A model generated the notes under the pieces. The model was not told the DNA's origin and did no database searches. It saw nothing but the letters and a program-made list of their open reading frames with translations. Below are positions 32,856-41,739 of a stretch of DNA of 64,000 nucleotides, piece by piece. The stretch spans positions 9,456,001-9,520,000 of the forward strand of contig NZ_CP107942.1 in the NCBI RefSeq assembly GCF_036053395.1, given 5' to 3'. Made by a program: the position numbers and the translations under genes. Every line of letters starts with the position of its first letter. The first letter of the stretch is position 1. The stretch comes from Actinoplanes sp. NBC_00393. Its GTDB lineage: Bacteria; Actinomycetota; Actinomycetes; Mycobacteriales; Micromonosporaceae.

Positions 32856-33232
32856 AGGTCCACGCCGTTGCCGTCCGGGTCGTGCACGACGGCGTATCGC
32901 TGGCCCCACGGCGCGTCCCACGGCTCCATGACGCCGGCGTGGCCCGCCTCGACGAGCTTGCGGTATGCGGCATCCACTCCGGCCGGTCCGTCGCACTGGA
33001 AGGCGAGGCTGATCCGGGCGCCGTCCGGCCCGGGCGGGGTGAAGCCCGGATCGAAGGTCTTGATCGACGCGTGCGAGTCCCACATGAGACGCACACCGCC
33101 GGGGAGGGTCACCTCGACGTGCGGCGCCTCGTCGGCGCCCGCCTCGAATTCCATCCCCAGCAGACGGTAGAAGGCAAGGGACGCGGCCATGTCGGCCACG
33201 GCCAGGCCGATCGCGTTCAGAACAGGAGTCAT
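32834..33232 (-). CDS. VOC-superfamily (glyoxalase/bleomycin-resistance-like) protein
   Basis: A 132-residue protein with two beta-alpha-beta-beta-beta modules: IGLAVADMAASLAFYRLLGM at the start, and WGQRYAVVHDPDGNGVDLYA at the end with its metal-ligand glutamate position changed to Asp. ATG 33232 is preferred because a longer frame adds only unrelated residues. The 3' end overlaps the AraC regulator gene by 22 bases, tail to tail. The substrate is unknown; relatives bind small hydrophobic or toxic compounds. Confidence 0.9.
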   Translation of the reverse strand: MTPVLNAIGLAVADMAASLAFYRLLGMEFEAGADEAPHVEVTLPGGVRLMWDSHASIKTFDPGFTPPGPDGARISLAFQCDGPAGVDAAYRKLVEAGHAGVMEPWDAPWGQRYAVVHDPDGNGVDLYAASAT

Positions 33233-33373
33233 GACAGTGACGCTACGAGCCGGGCGCGCGTCCGTCTTGAACAAATCGGACTTGATGTCGATCGCGGGTG
33301 TTCCCCCGCGACGATGGCAGAAGGTAGTGTTCTGGCTCCGACGCGTATCCATCGACAAGAAGGCGTTGGTGCA

Positions 33374-34480
33374 ATGACCTTGCGCATCCTCGTGGTGGGC
33401 GCCGGCATTGCCGGCCTGGCTGCGGCCCGGGGGCTGCGTGTCGCCGGCTTTCGGCCGGAGGTCGTGGAGGCGTTACCCGCCACCGTCGTGCCGGGTGCGG
33501 GCATCTATCTCCCCGGTAACGCGTCACGTGCGCTGCGGCTGCTCGGCCTCGACGTCCCGCTGCGCCCGCTGGGTGACCTGATCTTCCGCCAGGTCTTCCT
33601 CGACGCGCGCGGGCGCGATCTCTTCGAGATGGACGTGGCCGCGCTCTGGGCCGGTGTCGGCGAGTCCCGGGCGCTCTCCCGGGCCGACCTCCAGCAGGTG
33701 CTGCTCACCGGCGTGGGCGGCGAGGTGCGGTTCGAGACCGAGGTGCGCGGGCTGGAGATCGTCGACGGGGCCGCCAAGGTCGAGTTCTCCGACGGCAGCA
33801 TCTCGGAGTACGACCTGGTCGTCGGAGCCGACGGGCGGCGCTCCATGATCCGCAATGTGGTCGGCCTCGGTGGACCAGCGGTGCCCACCGGTCAGATCGT
33901 CTACCGGGCGGTGGTCAGTGGCGGGCCGCCGCTGACCGACTGGACCGCTCTGCTCGGCCGCCGGTCGTCGTTCGTGGCGATGCCAATGGGCGGGCGCAGG
34001 CTCTACTGCTACGCCGACGAGACCGCGCCAGACAGCCCCACCCCGGAGGATCCGCGCAAGCGTCTGCTCGAGCTGTTCGGGGCGTACGGGGGGCCGGTGC
34101 CGGCCATCCTGGAGAAGGTCGAGAAGGTGCAGGTCGCCCGGACCGACGAGGTCGTCCTGCCGGCGTGGTCGCAGGGGCCGGTCGTGCTCGTCGGCGATGC
34201 GGCGCACGCCACCGCGCCGACTCTCGCGCAGGGGGCCGCCATGTCGTTCGAGGACGGCTGGGTGCTCGGTCAGGAGCTGCGCAATGCCCCCGGTGACATT
34301 CCGGGGGCGCTTCGGGCGTACGAGTCGCGGCGCCGTCCACGCTGTACGGAGGTGCGCGAGCGGACCCGCGAGCGCGACCGCACCCGTGACGTCCCGCCGT
34401 CCCTACGCGACCCCATGCTGCGCCGTCGCGGCCTCCGGATCTTCACCGATCACTATCGCGAGCTTGTGTCCTCGGTCTGA
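33374..34480 (+). CDS. FAD-dependent aromatic-hydroxylase-type monooxygenase
   Basis: A 368-residue flavoprotein. The N-terminal dinucleotide fold is ILVVGAGIAGLAAARGL, the mid DG-type motif is YDLVVGADGRRSMIR and the C-terminal FAD motif is VVLVGDAAHATAPTLAQGAA. These are the three signatures of the PHBH-type group A monooxygenases. The final 35 residues are Arg-rich. ATG 33374; the frame stays open upstream to 32882, but that part has no coding sense. It is a single gene, divergent from the VOC gene. The substrate cannot be deduced. Confidence 0.92.
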   Translation: MTLRILVVGAGIAGLAAARGLRVAGFRPEVVEALPATVVPGAGIYLPGNASRALRLLGLDVPLRPLGDLIFRQVFLDARGRDLFEMDVAALWAGVGESRALSRADLQQVLLTGVGGEVRFETEVRGLEIVDGAAKVEFSDGSISEYDLVVGADGRRSMIRNVVGLGGPAVPTGQIVYRAVVSGGPPLTDWTALLGRRSSFVAMPMGGRRLYCYADETAPDSPTPEDPRKRLLELFGAYGGPVPAILEKVEKVQVARTDEVVLPAWSQGPVVLVGDAAHATAPTLAQGAAMSFEDGWVLGQELRNAPGDIPGALRAYESRRRPRCTEVRERTRERDRTRDVPPSLRDPMLRRRGLRIFTDHYRELVSSV

Positions 34481-34591
34481 CAGTTAGGTCACCCCGCGCC
34501 AGCCCAAGGTCGGTGGGGGACTATTCTGCCCACGGGGTACGCCCGATCATCGGGGCACCTGAGAGGACGAACGAGACAACGGAGGCAATTC

Positions 34592-36349
34592 GTGACGACC
34601 GTTGCGCCGTCGCCGATCGCGACCCGACCATATCCGGTGCGGCGGCAGGTCAAGGGTTCGGCGTTTGCTCGGATCCTGCGCACGACGGACGCGAAGCAGA
34701 TCGGGATCATGTACATGATCACGGCCTTCGTGTTCTTCCTGCTGGGCGGCCTGATGGCCCTCCTGATGCGTGCGGAGCTGGCACGGCCGGGCATGCAGCT
34801 GCTCTCACCGGAGCAGTTCAACCAGCTGTTCACCATGCACGGCACGATCATGCTGCTGTTCTTCGCGACACCGATCGTGTTCGCGTTCGGCAACTACATC
34901 GTGCCGATCCAGATCGGCGCGCCGGACGTGTCGTTCCCGCGGCTCAACGCATTCGCGTACTGGCTGTACCTGTTCGGCGGTCTGATCACCATCGGTGGCT
35001 TCCTGACCCCGGGTGGCGCAGCTGACTTCGGCTGGTTCGCCTACACGCCGCTGAGCGACTCGCTGCACTCGCCGGGCGTCGGCGGCAACATGTGGGTGGT
35101 CGGCCTGGCCCTCTCCGGTCTGGGCACGATCCTCGGCTCGGTCAACCTGATCACCACGATCCTGACCCTGCGGGCCCCCGGCATGACCATGTTCCGCATG
35201 CCGATCATGACCTGGAACATGCTGGTCACCGCGCTGCTCGCGATCCTGGTCTTCCCGTTCCTGGCGGCCGCGCTCTTCGCGCTGGCAGCCGACCGGATCC
35301 TCGGCGCGCACGTCTTCGACGTGGAGACCGGCGGGCCGATGCTGTGGCAGCACCTCTTCTGGTTCTTCGGGCACCCCGAGGTGTACATCATCGCGCTGCC
35401 GTTCTTCGGCATCATCACCGAAGTCATCCCGGTCTTCAGCCGCAAGCCCGTCTTCGGCTACAAGGGCCTGGTCGCCGCGACCCTGCTGATCGCCGCCCTG
35501 TCGATGAGCGTGTGGGCGCACCACATGTTCGCCACCGGCCAGGTGCTGCTGCCGTTCTTCAGCTTCCTGAGCTTCCTGATCGCGGTCCCGACCGGCATGA
35601 AGTTCTTCGTCTGGATCGGCACCATGTGGCGCGGCCAGATCAGCTTCGAGTCACCGATGCTATTCGCCCTCGGCTTCATGGTGACGTTCCTCTTCGGCGG
35701 TCTCTCCGGCGTGCTGCTGGCGTCCCCGCCGATTGACTTCCACGTCTCCGACTCGTACTTCGTGATCGCGCACTTCCACTACGTGCTCTTCGGCACGATC
35801 GTGTTCGCAGTGTTCGCCGGCATCTACTTCTGGTTCCCGAAGATGTTCGGCCGGATGCTCGACGAGCGGCTCGCCAAGATTCACTTCTGGCTGACGTTCA
35901 TCGGCTTCCACGCCACGTTCCTGGTGCAGCACTGGCTGGGCACCAAGGGCATGCCCCGGCGGTACGCGGACTACCTGCCCAGTGACGGCTTCACGTTCCT
36001 GAACACGTTCTCCACGGTCGGCTCGTTCGTGCTCGGCCTGTCGACCCTGCCCTTCCTGTACAACATTTGGAAGTCGTACAAGGTCGGCCAGGTCACCACG
36101 CTCAACGACCCGTGGGGCCACGGCAACTCGCTGGAGTGGGCGACCACGACGCCGCCGCCGCTGCGCAACTTCGACCGGATGCCGCGGATCCGCTCCGAGC
36201 GGCCCGCGTTCGACGAGAAGTTCCCGGAGCTGGCGGCCGGCGCCCAGTCGATCGCCGGGCCTCCGGAAGGTGGCGCCCGCCCGCTGACCGGGGAGTCCGA
36301 CGGCGGGGCGACCTACCAGGAAGATGTCGCGAGCGACCGCGACAAGTAA
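34592..36349 (+). CDS. ctaD: Cytochrome c oxidase subunit I
   Basis: The catalytic subunit of the aa3 terminal oxidase: it reduces oxygen to water and pumps protons in the plasma membrane. It is 585 residues with twelve membrane segments. Conserved sites: the low-spin haem histidine in [10 protein letters not shown], the CuB/crosslink region [15 protein letters not shown] (His-Pro-Glu-Val-Tyr), the [10 protein letters not shown] histidine pair and the haem a3 histidine in AHFHYVLFG. The soluble C-terminal tail of about 55 residues is typical of actinobacteria. The GTG start is preceded by GGAGG at 7 bases. Other subunits are not in the window, so this is a lone ctaD copy with its own terminator. 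Confidence 0.97.
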   Translation: MTTVAPSPIATRPYPVRRQVKGSAFARILRTTDAKQIGIMYMITAFVFFLLGGLMALLMRAELARPGMQLLSPEQFNQLFTMHGTIMLLFFATPIVFAFGNYIVPIQIGAPDVSFPRLNAFAYWLYLFGGLITIGGFLTPGGAADFGWFAYTPLSDSLHSPGVGGNMWVVGLALSGLGTILGSVNLITTILTLRAPGMTMFRMPIMTWNMLVTALLAILVFPFLAAALFALAADRILGAHVFDVETGGPMLWQHLFWFFGHPEVYIIALPFFGIITEVIPVFSRKPVFGYKGLVAATLLIAALSMSVWAHHMFATGQVLLPFFSFLSFLIAVPTGMKFFVWIGTMWRGQISFESPMLFALGFMVTFLFGGLSGVLLASPPIDFHVSDSYFVIAHFHYVLFGTIVFAVFAGIYFWFPKMFGRMLDERLAKIHFWLTFIGFHATFLVQHWLGTKGMPRRYADYLPSDGFTFLNTFSTVGSFVLGLSTLPFLYNIWKSYKVGQVTTLNDPWGHGNSLEWATTTPPPLRNFDRMPRIRSERPAFDEKFPELAAGAQSIAGPPEGGARPLTGESDGGATYQEDVASDRDK

Positions 36350-36367
36350 GCGCCGTAACGCCGATTG

Positions 36368-36395
36368 GGCCCGCACTCCTTCGGGAGGGCGGGCC
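36368..36395 (+). terminator. Hairpin terminator of ctaD
   Basis: GGCCCGC pairs with GCGGGCC, and inside it CTCC pairs with GGAG around a TTCG tetraloop; GTTTCC follows. It starts 18 bases after the ctaD stop. Confidence 0.75.
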
Positions 36396-36726
36396 GTTTC
36401 CGTTCCCGCGTGCCGCCCGGCCGCTCTCCCTGCGCCTGGGTCTCTCTCCCTACGCCCTCGGCCTTTCTCCTGCGTCCTCGGCCTTCCTCTCTGCGCCGTC
36501 GGCCTTCCTTCCTGCGTCCTCGGTCTCTCTCCCTGAGCCCTCGGCTTCTCTTCCCTCCTGCGTTTGGCGTGCCTCTGCCTCTTCTCCTATCTGCGTTTGG
36601 CGCGCGCCCGCTCCTCCCCGCTCTCCTCGCCTCGCTCGCGCGTGATGGTGGTTACTGCAACAGCGGAAGTCGTTGGATTTGTGTCGTACCCCCGCGGCAG
36701 GATGGTCCGCGGAGGTCAGGATCGAC
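36396..36726. other. C/T-rich repetitive intergenic stretch before the MFS gene
   Basis: From about 36420 to 36640 the plus strand is a series of imperfect repeats of the type CCCTCGGCCTTTCTCCTGCGT, almost free of adenine. Frames through it give Ser/Pro/Leu-rich strings without sense, so no gene is called. The promoter of the transporter at 36727 should lie in the last 100 bases, where AGGTCAGG precedes the ATG. Confidence 0.7.
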
Positions 36727-38043
36727 ATGTTGCTCACGCCTTACCGGGAAACACTCGCGCTGCCGAAGATCCGGTCGTTGCTGGTGGTCGCCACGCTCGC
36801 CCGCATCCCGATCGCGGCCGCGACGGTCGTGCTCACCCTGCACGTGGTGACCGACCTCGGCCGGGGTTACGGCGCGGCCGGTCTGATCGGTGCGGCCGCC
36901 ACGATCGGCGGTTCGGTCGGCGCTCCGGTGATGGGCCGCCTGATCGACCGTCGCGGGCTGCGTCCGGTGCTCGTGCTGACCACCGTCGCCGAGGTGATCT
37001 ACTGGCTGGTGGCCCAGAGCCTGCCGTACTGGCTGCTGCTCCCGGTGGCCGCGATCGGCGGCTTCCTGGCCCTGCCGGCCTTCTCGGTCGCCCGGCAGTC
37101 GATCGCCGCCCTGACCCCCGAGTCGCATCGGCTGCCCGCCTTCGCCCTCGACTCGATCACCACCGAGATGTCGTTCATGGCCGGCCCAGCGCTGGGCGTG
37201 CTCATCGCGACCACCGCCGGCCCTCGCGTCGCCATGATCTCGCTGGCCGTCGGCATCCTCTTGGCCGGCCTGGGCCTGTGGCTGCTGAACCCGCCGATCA
37301 GAGCCGCCCACGAGGCCCCGGTGACCAGCAGCGAGCGAGTCCCGCGACGCAGCTGGCTGAAGCCCCGGTTCATCGCGATCCTCGCCGTCACGATGGCCGC
37401 GACGCTAGTCCTCTCCGGCACCGACGTCGCCGTGGTCGCCGTCCTCCGCGAGTCAGACCAGGTCGCCTGGACCGGCGCGGTCCTGTCCCTTTGGGCGCTG
37501 TTCTCACTGATCGGCGGCTTCGTCTACGGCACGGTCCGGCGCGGCGTCCCCGCCTTGGCACTGTTCGCCCCGATGGCTCTGCTCACAGTCCCGGTCGGCC
37601 TCGGCGGCGACCATTGGTGGCTGCTCGCCCTCCTGCTGATCCCCGCAGGCGCCCTCTGCGCCCCCACGATCACCGCCAGCTCCGACGCCATCAGCCGCAT
37701 GATCCCCGCCGCCGCCCGCGGCGAAGCCATGGGCCTGCACAACTCCGCCCTGACCGTCGGCGTCGCCCTGGGCGGCCCGCTCGCCGGCCTGGCCATCGAC
37801 ACGCAGGGCCCAGCCTGGGGCTTCGTAGCCGTGGGCGCGGTAGGCATCCTGGTAGCCCTACTGGTCCTCCCCGCCGAACTACGCCGCCGCCGCGACACCC
37901 CAGAGCCCCCAGCGGCCGACACAACCCCAAGCTCGACGCCCGGGACGATCTCACCCCAGGACGCCGCCCCCGGTGGGTCCCCTGGGTCCCCACCTCACCC
38001 CGACCCTTCCCCCAACCCCACGGACCGCTCCGTAACGGTCTGA
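36727..38043 (+). CDS. MFS transporter (drug/sugar efflux type)
   Basis: A 438-residue membrane protein of about twelve transmembrane segments. After the first helices it carries GRLIDRRGLRPVLVL, the MFS motif A region, and a second copy of the six-helix layout from about residue 215 (RFIAILAVTMAATLVLSG). The last 45 residues are Pro/Ser/Thr-rich and cytoplasmic. The ATG at 36727 is chosen over an upstream start (36673) because of the AGGTCAGGA site and because residue 10 onward matches a normal MFS N-terminus. The substrate is unknown. Confidence 0.88.
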   Translation: MLLTPYRETLALPKIRSLLVVATLARIPIAAATVVLTLHVVTDLGRGYGAAGLIGAAATIGGSVGAPVMGRLIDRRGLRPVLVLTTVAEVIYWLVAQSLPYWLLLPVAAIGGFLALPAFSVARQSIAALTPESHRLPAFALDSITTEMSFMAGPALGVLIATTAGPRVAMISLAVGILLAGLGLWLLNPPIRAAHEAPVTSSERVPRRSWLKPRFIAILAVTMAATLVLSGTDVAVVAVLRESDQVAWTGAVLSLWALFSLIGGFVYGTVRRGVPALALFAPMALLTVPVGLGGDHWWLLALLLIPAGALCAPTITASSDAISRMIPAAARGEAMGLHNSALTVGVALGGPLAGLAIDTQGPAWGFVAVGAVGILVALLVLPAELRRRRDTPEPPAADTTPSSTPGTISPQDAAPGGSPGSPPHPDPSPNPTDRSVTV

Positions 38044-38657
38044 CGCCCACGCCGCCTCATCGCCGAACACCCTGGCGCCGCGACCGAACCACCCAGCCCA
38101 ACCCATGCCCATGCAGGCCTGGTCTCGTTCGCTTCTGGCTTTCGAAGTCCGACTGTCGTCACCAGCCCCCGTGCCGGGTCGTCCGTCCGTGTGCGGGGGG
38201 ACCGGGCGGCGGTGGCCGCTGCCGTCGGCGGCATCCAGATCGGCCACCTGGGGTCCGTGCCCGTTCGCTTGTTCCTGGCGACGGCACCTGACCTTCGTGG
38301 TGGCGCTTCGGGTCGCCGTCCGGACCGCCCAACGGCCGTGCGACTGTGTCGTCCGGTGGATCGGTGGGTGACGACGCCAATGGGCGGCCGGGGCTGCCGT
38401 TTCGGCCTTCTCGACCACTGAGCCACCCACTAGCGCTGTCCATCCTGTGGTGGGACATCGTCGCCGCGCAGCCGAGTCGCATCGTCGCCGCGCGGCCGAG
38501 TGGTGGGACAACGCCCCGGCGCGCCAAGCGGTGGGAGAAACGCCACTGCGCAGCCGAGTGGTTAGCGGAGCCTCGAAATCAGGTTCTAGCCGCACGGCCG
38601 CGCTGGCACCGCCATGACTCCCAGCTCGGTGCCCCCAACGCCCGGTTTAAGGCGGCT

Positions 38658-38711
38658 GGCTGTGCGCTACGGCTGCCTGAACCCCGCGTCAGGCAGCCGT
38701 AGCGCACAGCC
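38658..38711. repeat. Perfect 23-bp inverted repeat with 8-base loop
   Basis: Left arm 38658-38680 begins GGCTGTGCGCTACGG; right arm 38689-38711 is its exact complement, ending CCGTAGCGCACAGCC; the loop is ACCCCGCG. It is 600 bases from either gene, so it is not an ordinary terminator. A folded RNA, a recombination site or a relic of a mobile element are possible. Confidence 0.85.
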
Positions 38712-38916
38712 GGGTGATCAACAAGCCGGAGAATCCGGGCTCGGCTGTGACTTACAGTAAGTGTGCGTGCCTGCCGGGATGCTCCGCTCCAAGTCACCCT
38801 CGGCTGCAGTAGCTCACGCCCGGGCAGGCCCCGGCGCGAACCGCCGGCTGCGACCCGAAATCGAACACCTGAGCCGGACAACCGCTGTCCCGCCGTGCCC
38901 ATCCATCGCACGGCAA

Positions 38917-39123
38917 GCGACGCTGGGCGTCAGCCCGGGGAGTTTGGCTGACCGGCAGTGCTCCTTCAGCGGGTGGGGAGGCGACGCTGGGCGTCAGCCC
39001 GGGAGGTTTGGCTGACCGGCAGTGCTCCTTCGGTGGGCGGGAAGCGACGCTGGGCGTCAGCCCGGGGGTTTGGCTGACCGGCAGTGCTCCTTAGCGGGCG
39101 GGAAGCGACGCTGGGCGTCAGCT
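38917..39123. repeat. Four-copy 61-64-bp direct repeat with internal palindrome
   Basis: GCGACGCTGGGCGTCAGC starts at 38917, 38981, 39044 and 39105. Between copies is a conserved GTTTGGCTGACCGGCAGTGC block followed by TCCTT and a short variable G-rich part. GGCTGAC and GTCAGCC within a unit are complementary. One diverged copy occurs at 20302-20357. The spacer is conserved, unlike in CRISPR arrays. Confidence 0.85.
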
Positions 39124-39189
39124 GGACTTGATCGAGGTGGCGCGTGCCGGAGCGGGGTTTCGAGCCTGTGAGGGGCGGGCCGCGGTTGG

Positions 39190-40041
39190 TCAGCTGGCTG
39201 GACGGAGGGTGATGGGGTGGTTGTCGTCGTGGCTCAGGCACCAGTCGAGGAGGGAGGGCCACGGGCCGTAGCCGGAGTCCACGTTCAGATGTTCGGCGCC
39301 GGGGAGGACGGTGGTGGGGATTGCCAGGGGGTCGCCGTAGGCGGCTGTGGGGCCGTCCGGGCAGTACGGGTCGTTGTCGGTGCCGAACAGGCCGGTGTAT
39401 CTGGCCGCGGCTCGGACGTGCTCAGCGGTCAGGGACTCCGGTGTGGCGAAGGCGGCGATCTCCGCGTGGCTGAGTGTCACCTCGCGGGAGGGTGGGGCCA
39501 CCAGCAGCACTCGGTCCACGGGGAGGGGGACTGCGGAGCGGGCTACTGCGTTCAGCCACAGCAGGCAGCCGAGGCTGTGGCAGAGCAGGGTTCGGCGTGG
39601 GCCGGGCTGTGCGGTGAGCTGGGCTCGCAGTTCGGTGAGCCACGCGTCCAGGTCCGGGTAGTCGGGGTCGGGAAACTGCGGGTATGCCACAGCGTGGCCG
39701 CGGACGGTGAGCTCGCCCGCCAGCCAGTGCTGCCAGTGGGCCGGCGGCCGGCGGTTCTGCCAGCCGTGCAGCAGCAGGAACGAGCCCGCGTTGAGGGCGG
39801 CCGATCCGGACGCAGAGGAGGTGCCGGGCGCGGACGGGATGATCGGCGGGGCGCTAGAGGGCAGGGAAGGCGGGGCGCCGGAGGGCAGGGAAGGCGGGGC
39901 GCCGGAGGGCAGGGAAGGTGGGGTGTCGGAGGGCAGGGAAGGTGGGGCGCCGGAGGGCAGGGAAGGTGGGGTGTCGGAGGGCAGGGAAGGCGGCGTGCCG
40001 GAGGGCAGGGAAGGCGTCACAGGCCGAACAGCGGCAGGCAT
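39190..40041 (-). CDS. RBBP9/YdeN-type alpha/beta hydrolase with a repetitive N-terminal extension
   Basis: A 283-residue protein. Residues about 85-283 form a small serine-hydrolase domain: FLLLHGWQNRRPPAHWQHWL, the nucleophile elbow LLCHSLGCLLW, PPSREV and GAEHLNVDSGYGPW with the catalytic histidine. This is the RBBP9/YdeN family. Residues about 8-70 are an octapeptide repeat (S-L-P-S-G-A-P-P and variants). The ATG at 40041 has GAAGGGG upstream, so the repeats seem to be translated. The start lies 25 bases inside the upstream GNAT gene. It is the last gene of the pncB-pncA-GNAT-GNAT operon. Confidence 0.85.
   Translation of the reverse strand: MPAAVRPVTPSLPSGTPPSLPSDTPPSLPSGAPPSLPSDTPPSLPSGAPPSLPSGAPPSLPSSAPPIIPSAPGTSSASGSAALNAGSFLLLHGWQNRRPPAHWQHWLAGELTVRGHAVAYPQFPDPDYPDLDAWLTELRAQLTAQPGPRRTLLCHSLGCLLWLNAVARSAVPLPVDRVLLVAPPSREVTLSHAEIAAFATPESLTAEHVRAAARYTGLFGTDNDPYCPDGPTAAYGDPLAIPTTVLPGAEHLNVDSGYGPWPSLLDWCLSHDDNHPITLRPAS
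39845..40018 (-). repeat. 24-bp tandem repeat encoding S-L-P-S-G-A-P-P
   Basis: About seven imperfect copies of a 24-base unit (plus strand gagggcagggaaggcggggc and variants) at the 5' end of the hydrolase gene, just after its overlap with the GNAT gene. The frame is kept in every copy. Confidence 0.88.
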
Positions 40042-40664
40042 GGGGACACCCCTTCGAGCGTGACCGTTGGGTGGGGCTGGGCTTTCCAGGTCTCGCGGCT
40101 CAGGCGCAGGCGGTCGGAGATGAGGGCCTCGCTGCCTCGGGCGTCGACGGAGATGCCGTCAGGCTCGTAGCCGAGCTTGCGGGACACGCTCTGCGAAGCG
40201 TGATTGTCCTGGAAGACATCGGTTCGGGCGGTCTCCGCGCCCAGCTGGTCGAAGGCCAGCGTGAGCAGACCGATGCGGGCCTCGGTGCCGTAGCCCTTGC
40301 CGTGATGGTCGATGCCCAGCCAGGACCACGTCGTGACCTGCCGGACCACGGAGAAGTCGCGGGCCAGCAGCGCGACCACGCCCAGCGGCTCGCCGTCGCG
40401 GAAGACGCCGAGGGCCAGCTGCCACTTGGCGGGGGTCCAACTGGAGAGGCCGCGCCAGTGTTCGGCCAGGACGAAGCGGGCGCGGTCCGAGGGGGTGCCG
40501 TCGGTCCACGGTGTCAGGAACGGTTGCTCGCCGGGTGGGTGCACGCCGGCGGCTGCCACGTCGGCCAGGCCGGCGAGGTCCGAGTCGCGGGGGAGGCGGA
40601 GCTCGAGCCGTGGGGTACGGACTACCAGGCCGAAAATCGGCCAGATATCGATAAGTCGCGACAT
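40017..40664 (-). CDS. GNAT-family N-acetyltransferase (RimJ/RimL type)
   Basis: A 215-residue acetyltransferase of the ribosomal-protein-alanine type: it opens with LVVRTPRLELRLPRDSDL, then WSWLGIDHHGKGYGTEARIG (the acetyl-CoA pyrophosphate loop) and the QDNHASQSVSRKLGYE signature near the end. ATG 40664. The start is 4 bases after the stop of the preceding GNAT gene and the end overlaps the hydrolase start, so it is within an operon. The acceptor is unknown. Confidence 0.9.
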   Translation of the reverse strand: MSRLIDIWPIFGLVVRTPRLELRLPRDSDLAGLADVAAAGVHPPGEQPFLTPWTDGTPSDRARFVLAEHWRGLSSWTPAKWQLALGVFRDGEPLGVVALLARDFSVVRQVTTWSWLGIDHHGKGYGTEARIGLLTLAFDQLGAETARTDVFQDNHASQSVSRKLGYEPDGISVDARGSEALISDRLRLSRETWKAQPHPTVTLEGVSPCLPLFGL

Positions 40665-40668
40665 GTTC

Positions 40669-41160
40669 TTAGAATTCCAGAAACATGATGTGGAGGCCGA
40701 CCCGCCCGTGCACCGGGTGCGAGAACGATCGCGGCACCGTACCGATGATGTCGAAACCTTCGCGCCGGTAGAGGTCGACGGCCGCGCGGTTCGTCTCCAC
40801 GACGGCGTTGAACTGCACCCCGGCGTACCCCGCTGATCTTGCCCAGGCGACAGCGTCGCGGCACAGCGCGGTGCCCACCCCGCGGCCGCGTGCAGCGGCC
40901 GCGACCATGAAGCTCGCGGTGGCGATGTGGGCGCCGGGCCCGGGCCGGTTGGGCCCCATCTTCGCGGTGCCGACGATCTTTCCATCGAAGACCGCGACCA
41001 CGGTACGCCCAGACGCCCCCTCAACCCACATGGAGCGAGCCTCAGCCGACGTCATGTCAGGGTCGTACGGAAACGTCTCCCGGGCCTGCACCACCTCCCG
41101 GACGATCTCCCACACCGATGGCCAGTCGCCGTCGGCGAGATCCCGGATCTCAGGCGTCAA
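40669..41160 (-). CDS. GNAT-family N-acetyltransferase
   Basis: About 163 residues. It reads IRDLADGDWPSVWEIVREVV and ETFPYDPDM, the acetyl-CoA loop is VAAAARGRGVGTALCRD, and then comes FNAVVETNRAAVDLYRREGF. This is the phosphinothricin-acetyltransferase-like subgroup. No ATG is available at the right place. A TTG at 41160, inside the last codons of pncA and after GGGAAG, gives the usual length, so the two genes overlap by 11 bases. The exact start is uncertain. Confidence 0.85.
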   Translation of the reverse strand: MTPEIRDLADGDWPSVWEIVREVVQARETFPYDPDMTSAEARSMWVEGASGRTVVAVFDGKIVGTAKMGPNRPGPGAHIATASFMVAAAARGRGVGTALCRDAVAWARSAGYAGVQFNAVVETNRAAVDLYRREGFDIIGTVPRSFSHPVHGRVGLHIMFLEF

Positions 41161-41728
41161 CGACGGGCTTCCCGGTGGTCGAGACGGAGGCGGCGCGGAA
41201 CTGCTCCAGCGCGGCCTCCGTGGTCGCCTGGGCCACCCCGGCGGTGAGCTCCAGCAGGACCGTGGTCGCGAAACCGGCCGCGGCGGCGTCGAGTGCTGTC
41301 GCGCGTACGCAATGGTCGGTGGCAATGCCCACGACCTCGACCTCGGTGACTCCCTTGTCCCGCAGCCAGCCGGCGAGGGTTTCGCCGGTCTCGGTGTGGC
41401 CTTCGAAGCCCGAGTACGCCGCCTGGTGCTCGCCCTTGTGGAAGATCGCCTCGATCCGGTCGGTGACCAGCTCGGGGTGGAAGTCGGCGCCCGCCGAACC
41501 GACCACGCAGTGGGCCGGCCACGAGTCGACGTAGTCGGGGTGCGCGCTGAAGTGCGCGCCCGGGTCCACGTGGTAGTCCTTGGTGGCGACCACGTGGTCC
41601 CAGCGCTGCCCGGCCTTGTCGAGGACCAGCGAGATGCCCTTGGCGACCGCGGCGCCGCCGGCGACCGGCAGGGAGCCACCTTCGCAGAAGTCGTTCTGTA
41701 CATCGACGATGATCAGCGCGCGGGACAC
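41150..41728 (-). CDS. pncA: Nicotinamidase
   Basis: Converts nicotinamide to nicotinate in NAD salvage. It is a 192-residue isochorismatase-fold protein with the catalytic triad visible: Asp in IIVDVQNDFCEGG, Lys in VVATKDYH and Cys in IATDHCVRATALDAA. The metal site is in DYHVDPGAHFS and WPAHCV. The GTG at 41728 is preceded by AAAGGGG at 5 bases. It begins 11 bases after pncB, and the two act in sequence (nicotinamide to nicotinate to nicotinate mononucleotide). Confidence 0.96.
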   Translation of the reverse strand: MSRALIIVDVQNDFCEGGSLPVAGGAAVAKGISLVLDKAGQRWDHVVATKDYHVDPGAHFSAHPDYVDSWPAHCVVGSAGADFHPELVTDRIEAIFHKGEHQAAYSGFEGHTETGETLAGWLRDKGVTEVEVVGIATDHCVRATALDAAAAGFATTVLLELTAGVAQATTEAALEQFRAASVSTTGKPVVDA

Positions 41729-41739
41729 GGGAACCCCTT

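Larger units (their letters stand above)
38044..39189. other. 1.1 kb intergenic region rich in repeats
   Basis: No convincing gene. It contains degenerate GCCGAGTGGTGGGA-type repeats at about 38445-38570, a perfect 23-bp inverted repeat (38658-38711), and four copies of a 61-64-bp direct repeat unit (38917-39123). Frames here give Arg/Ala/Pro-rich products in all phases, and none has a good ribosome site. Confidence 0.7.

Noticed and set aside
38917..39123. Regular repeats that look like a CRISPR array
   Set aside because: The spacers are themselves conserved between copies, the period is 61-64 bases, and no cas genes are near.
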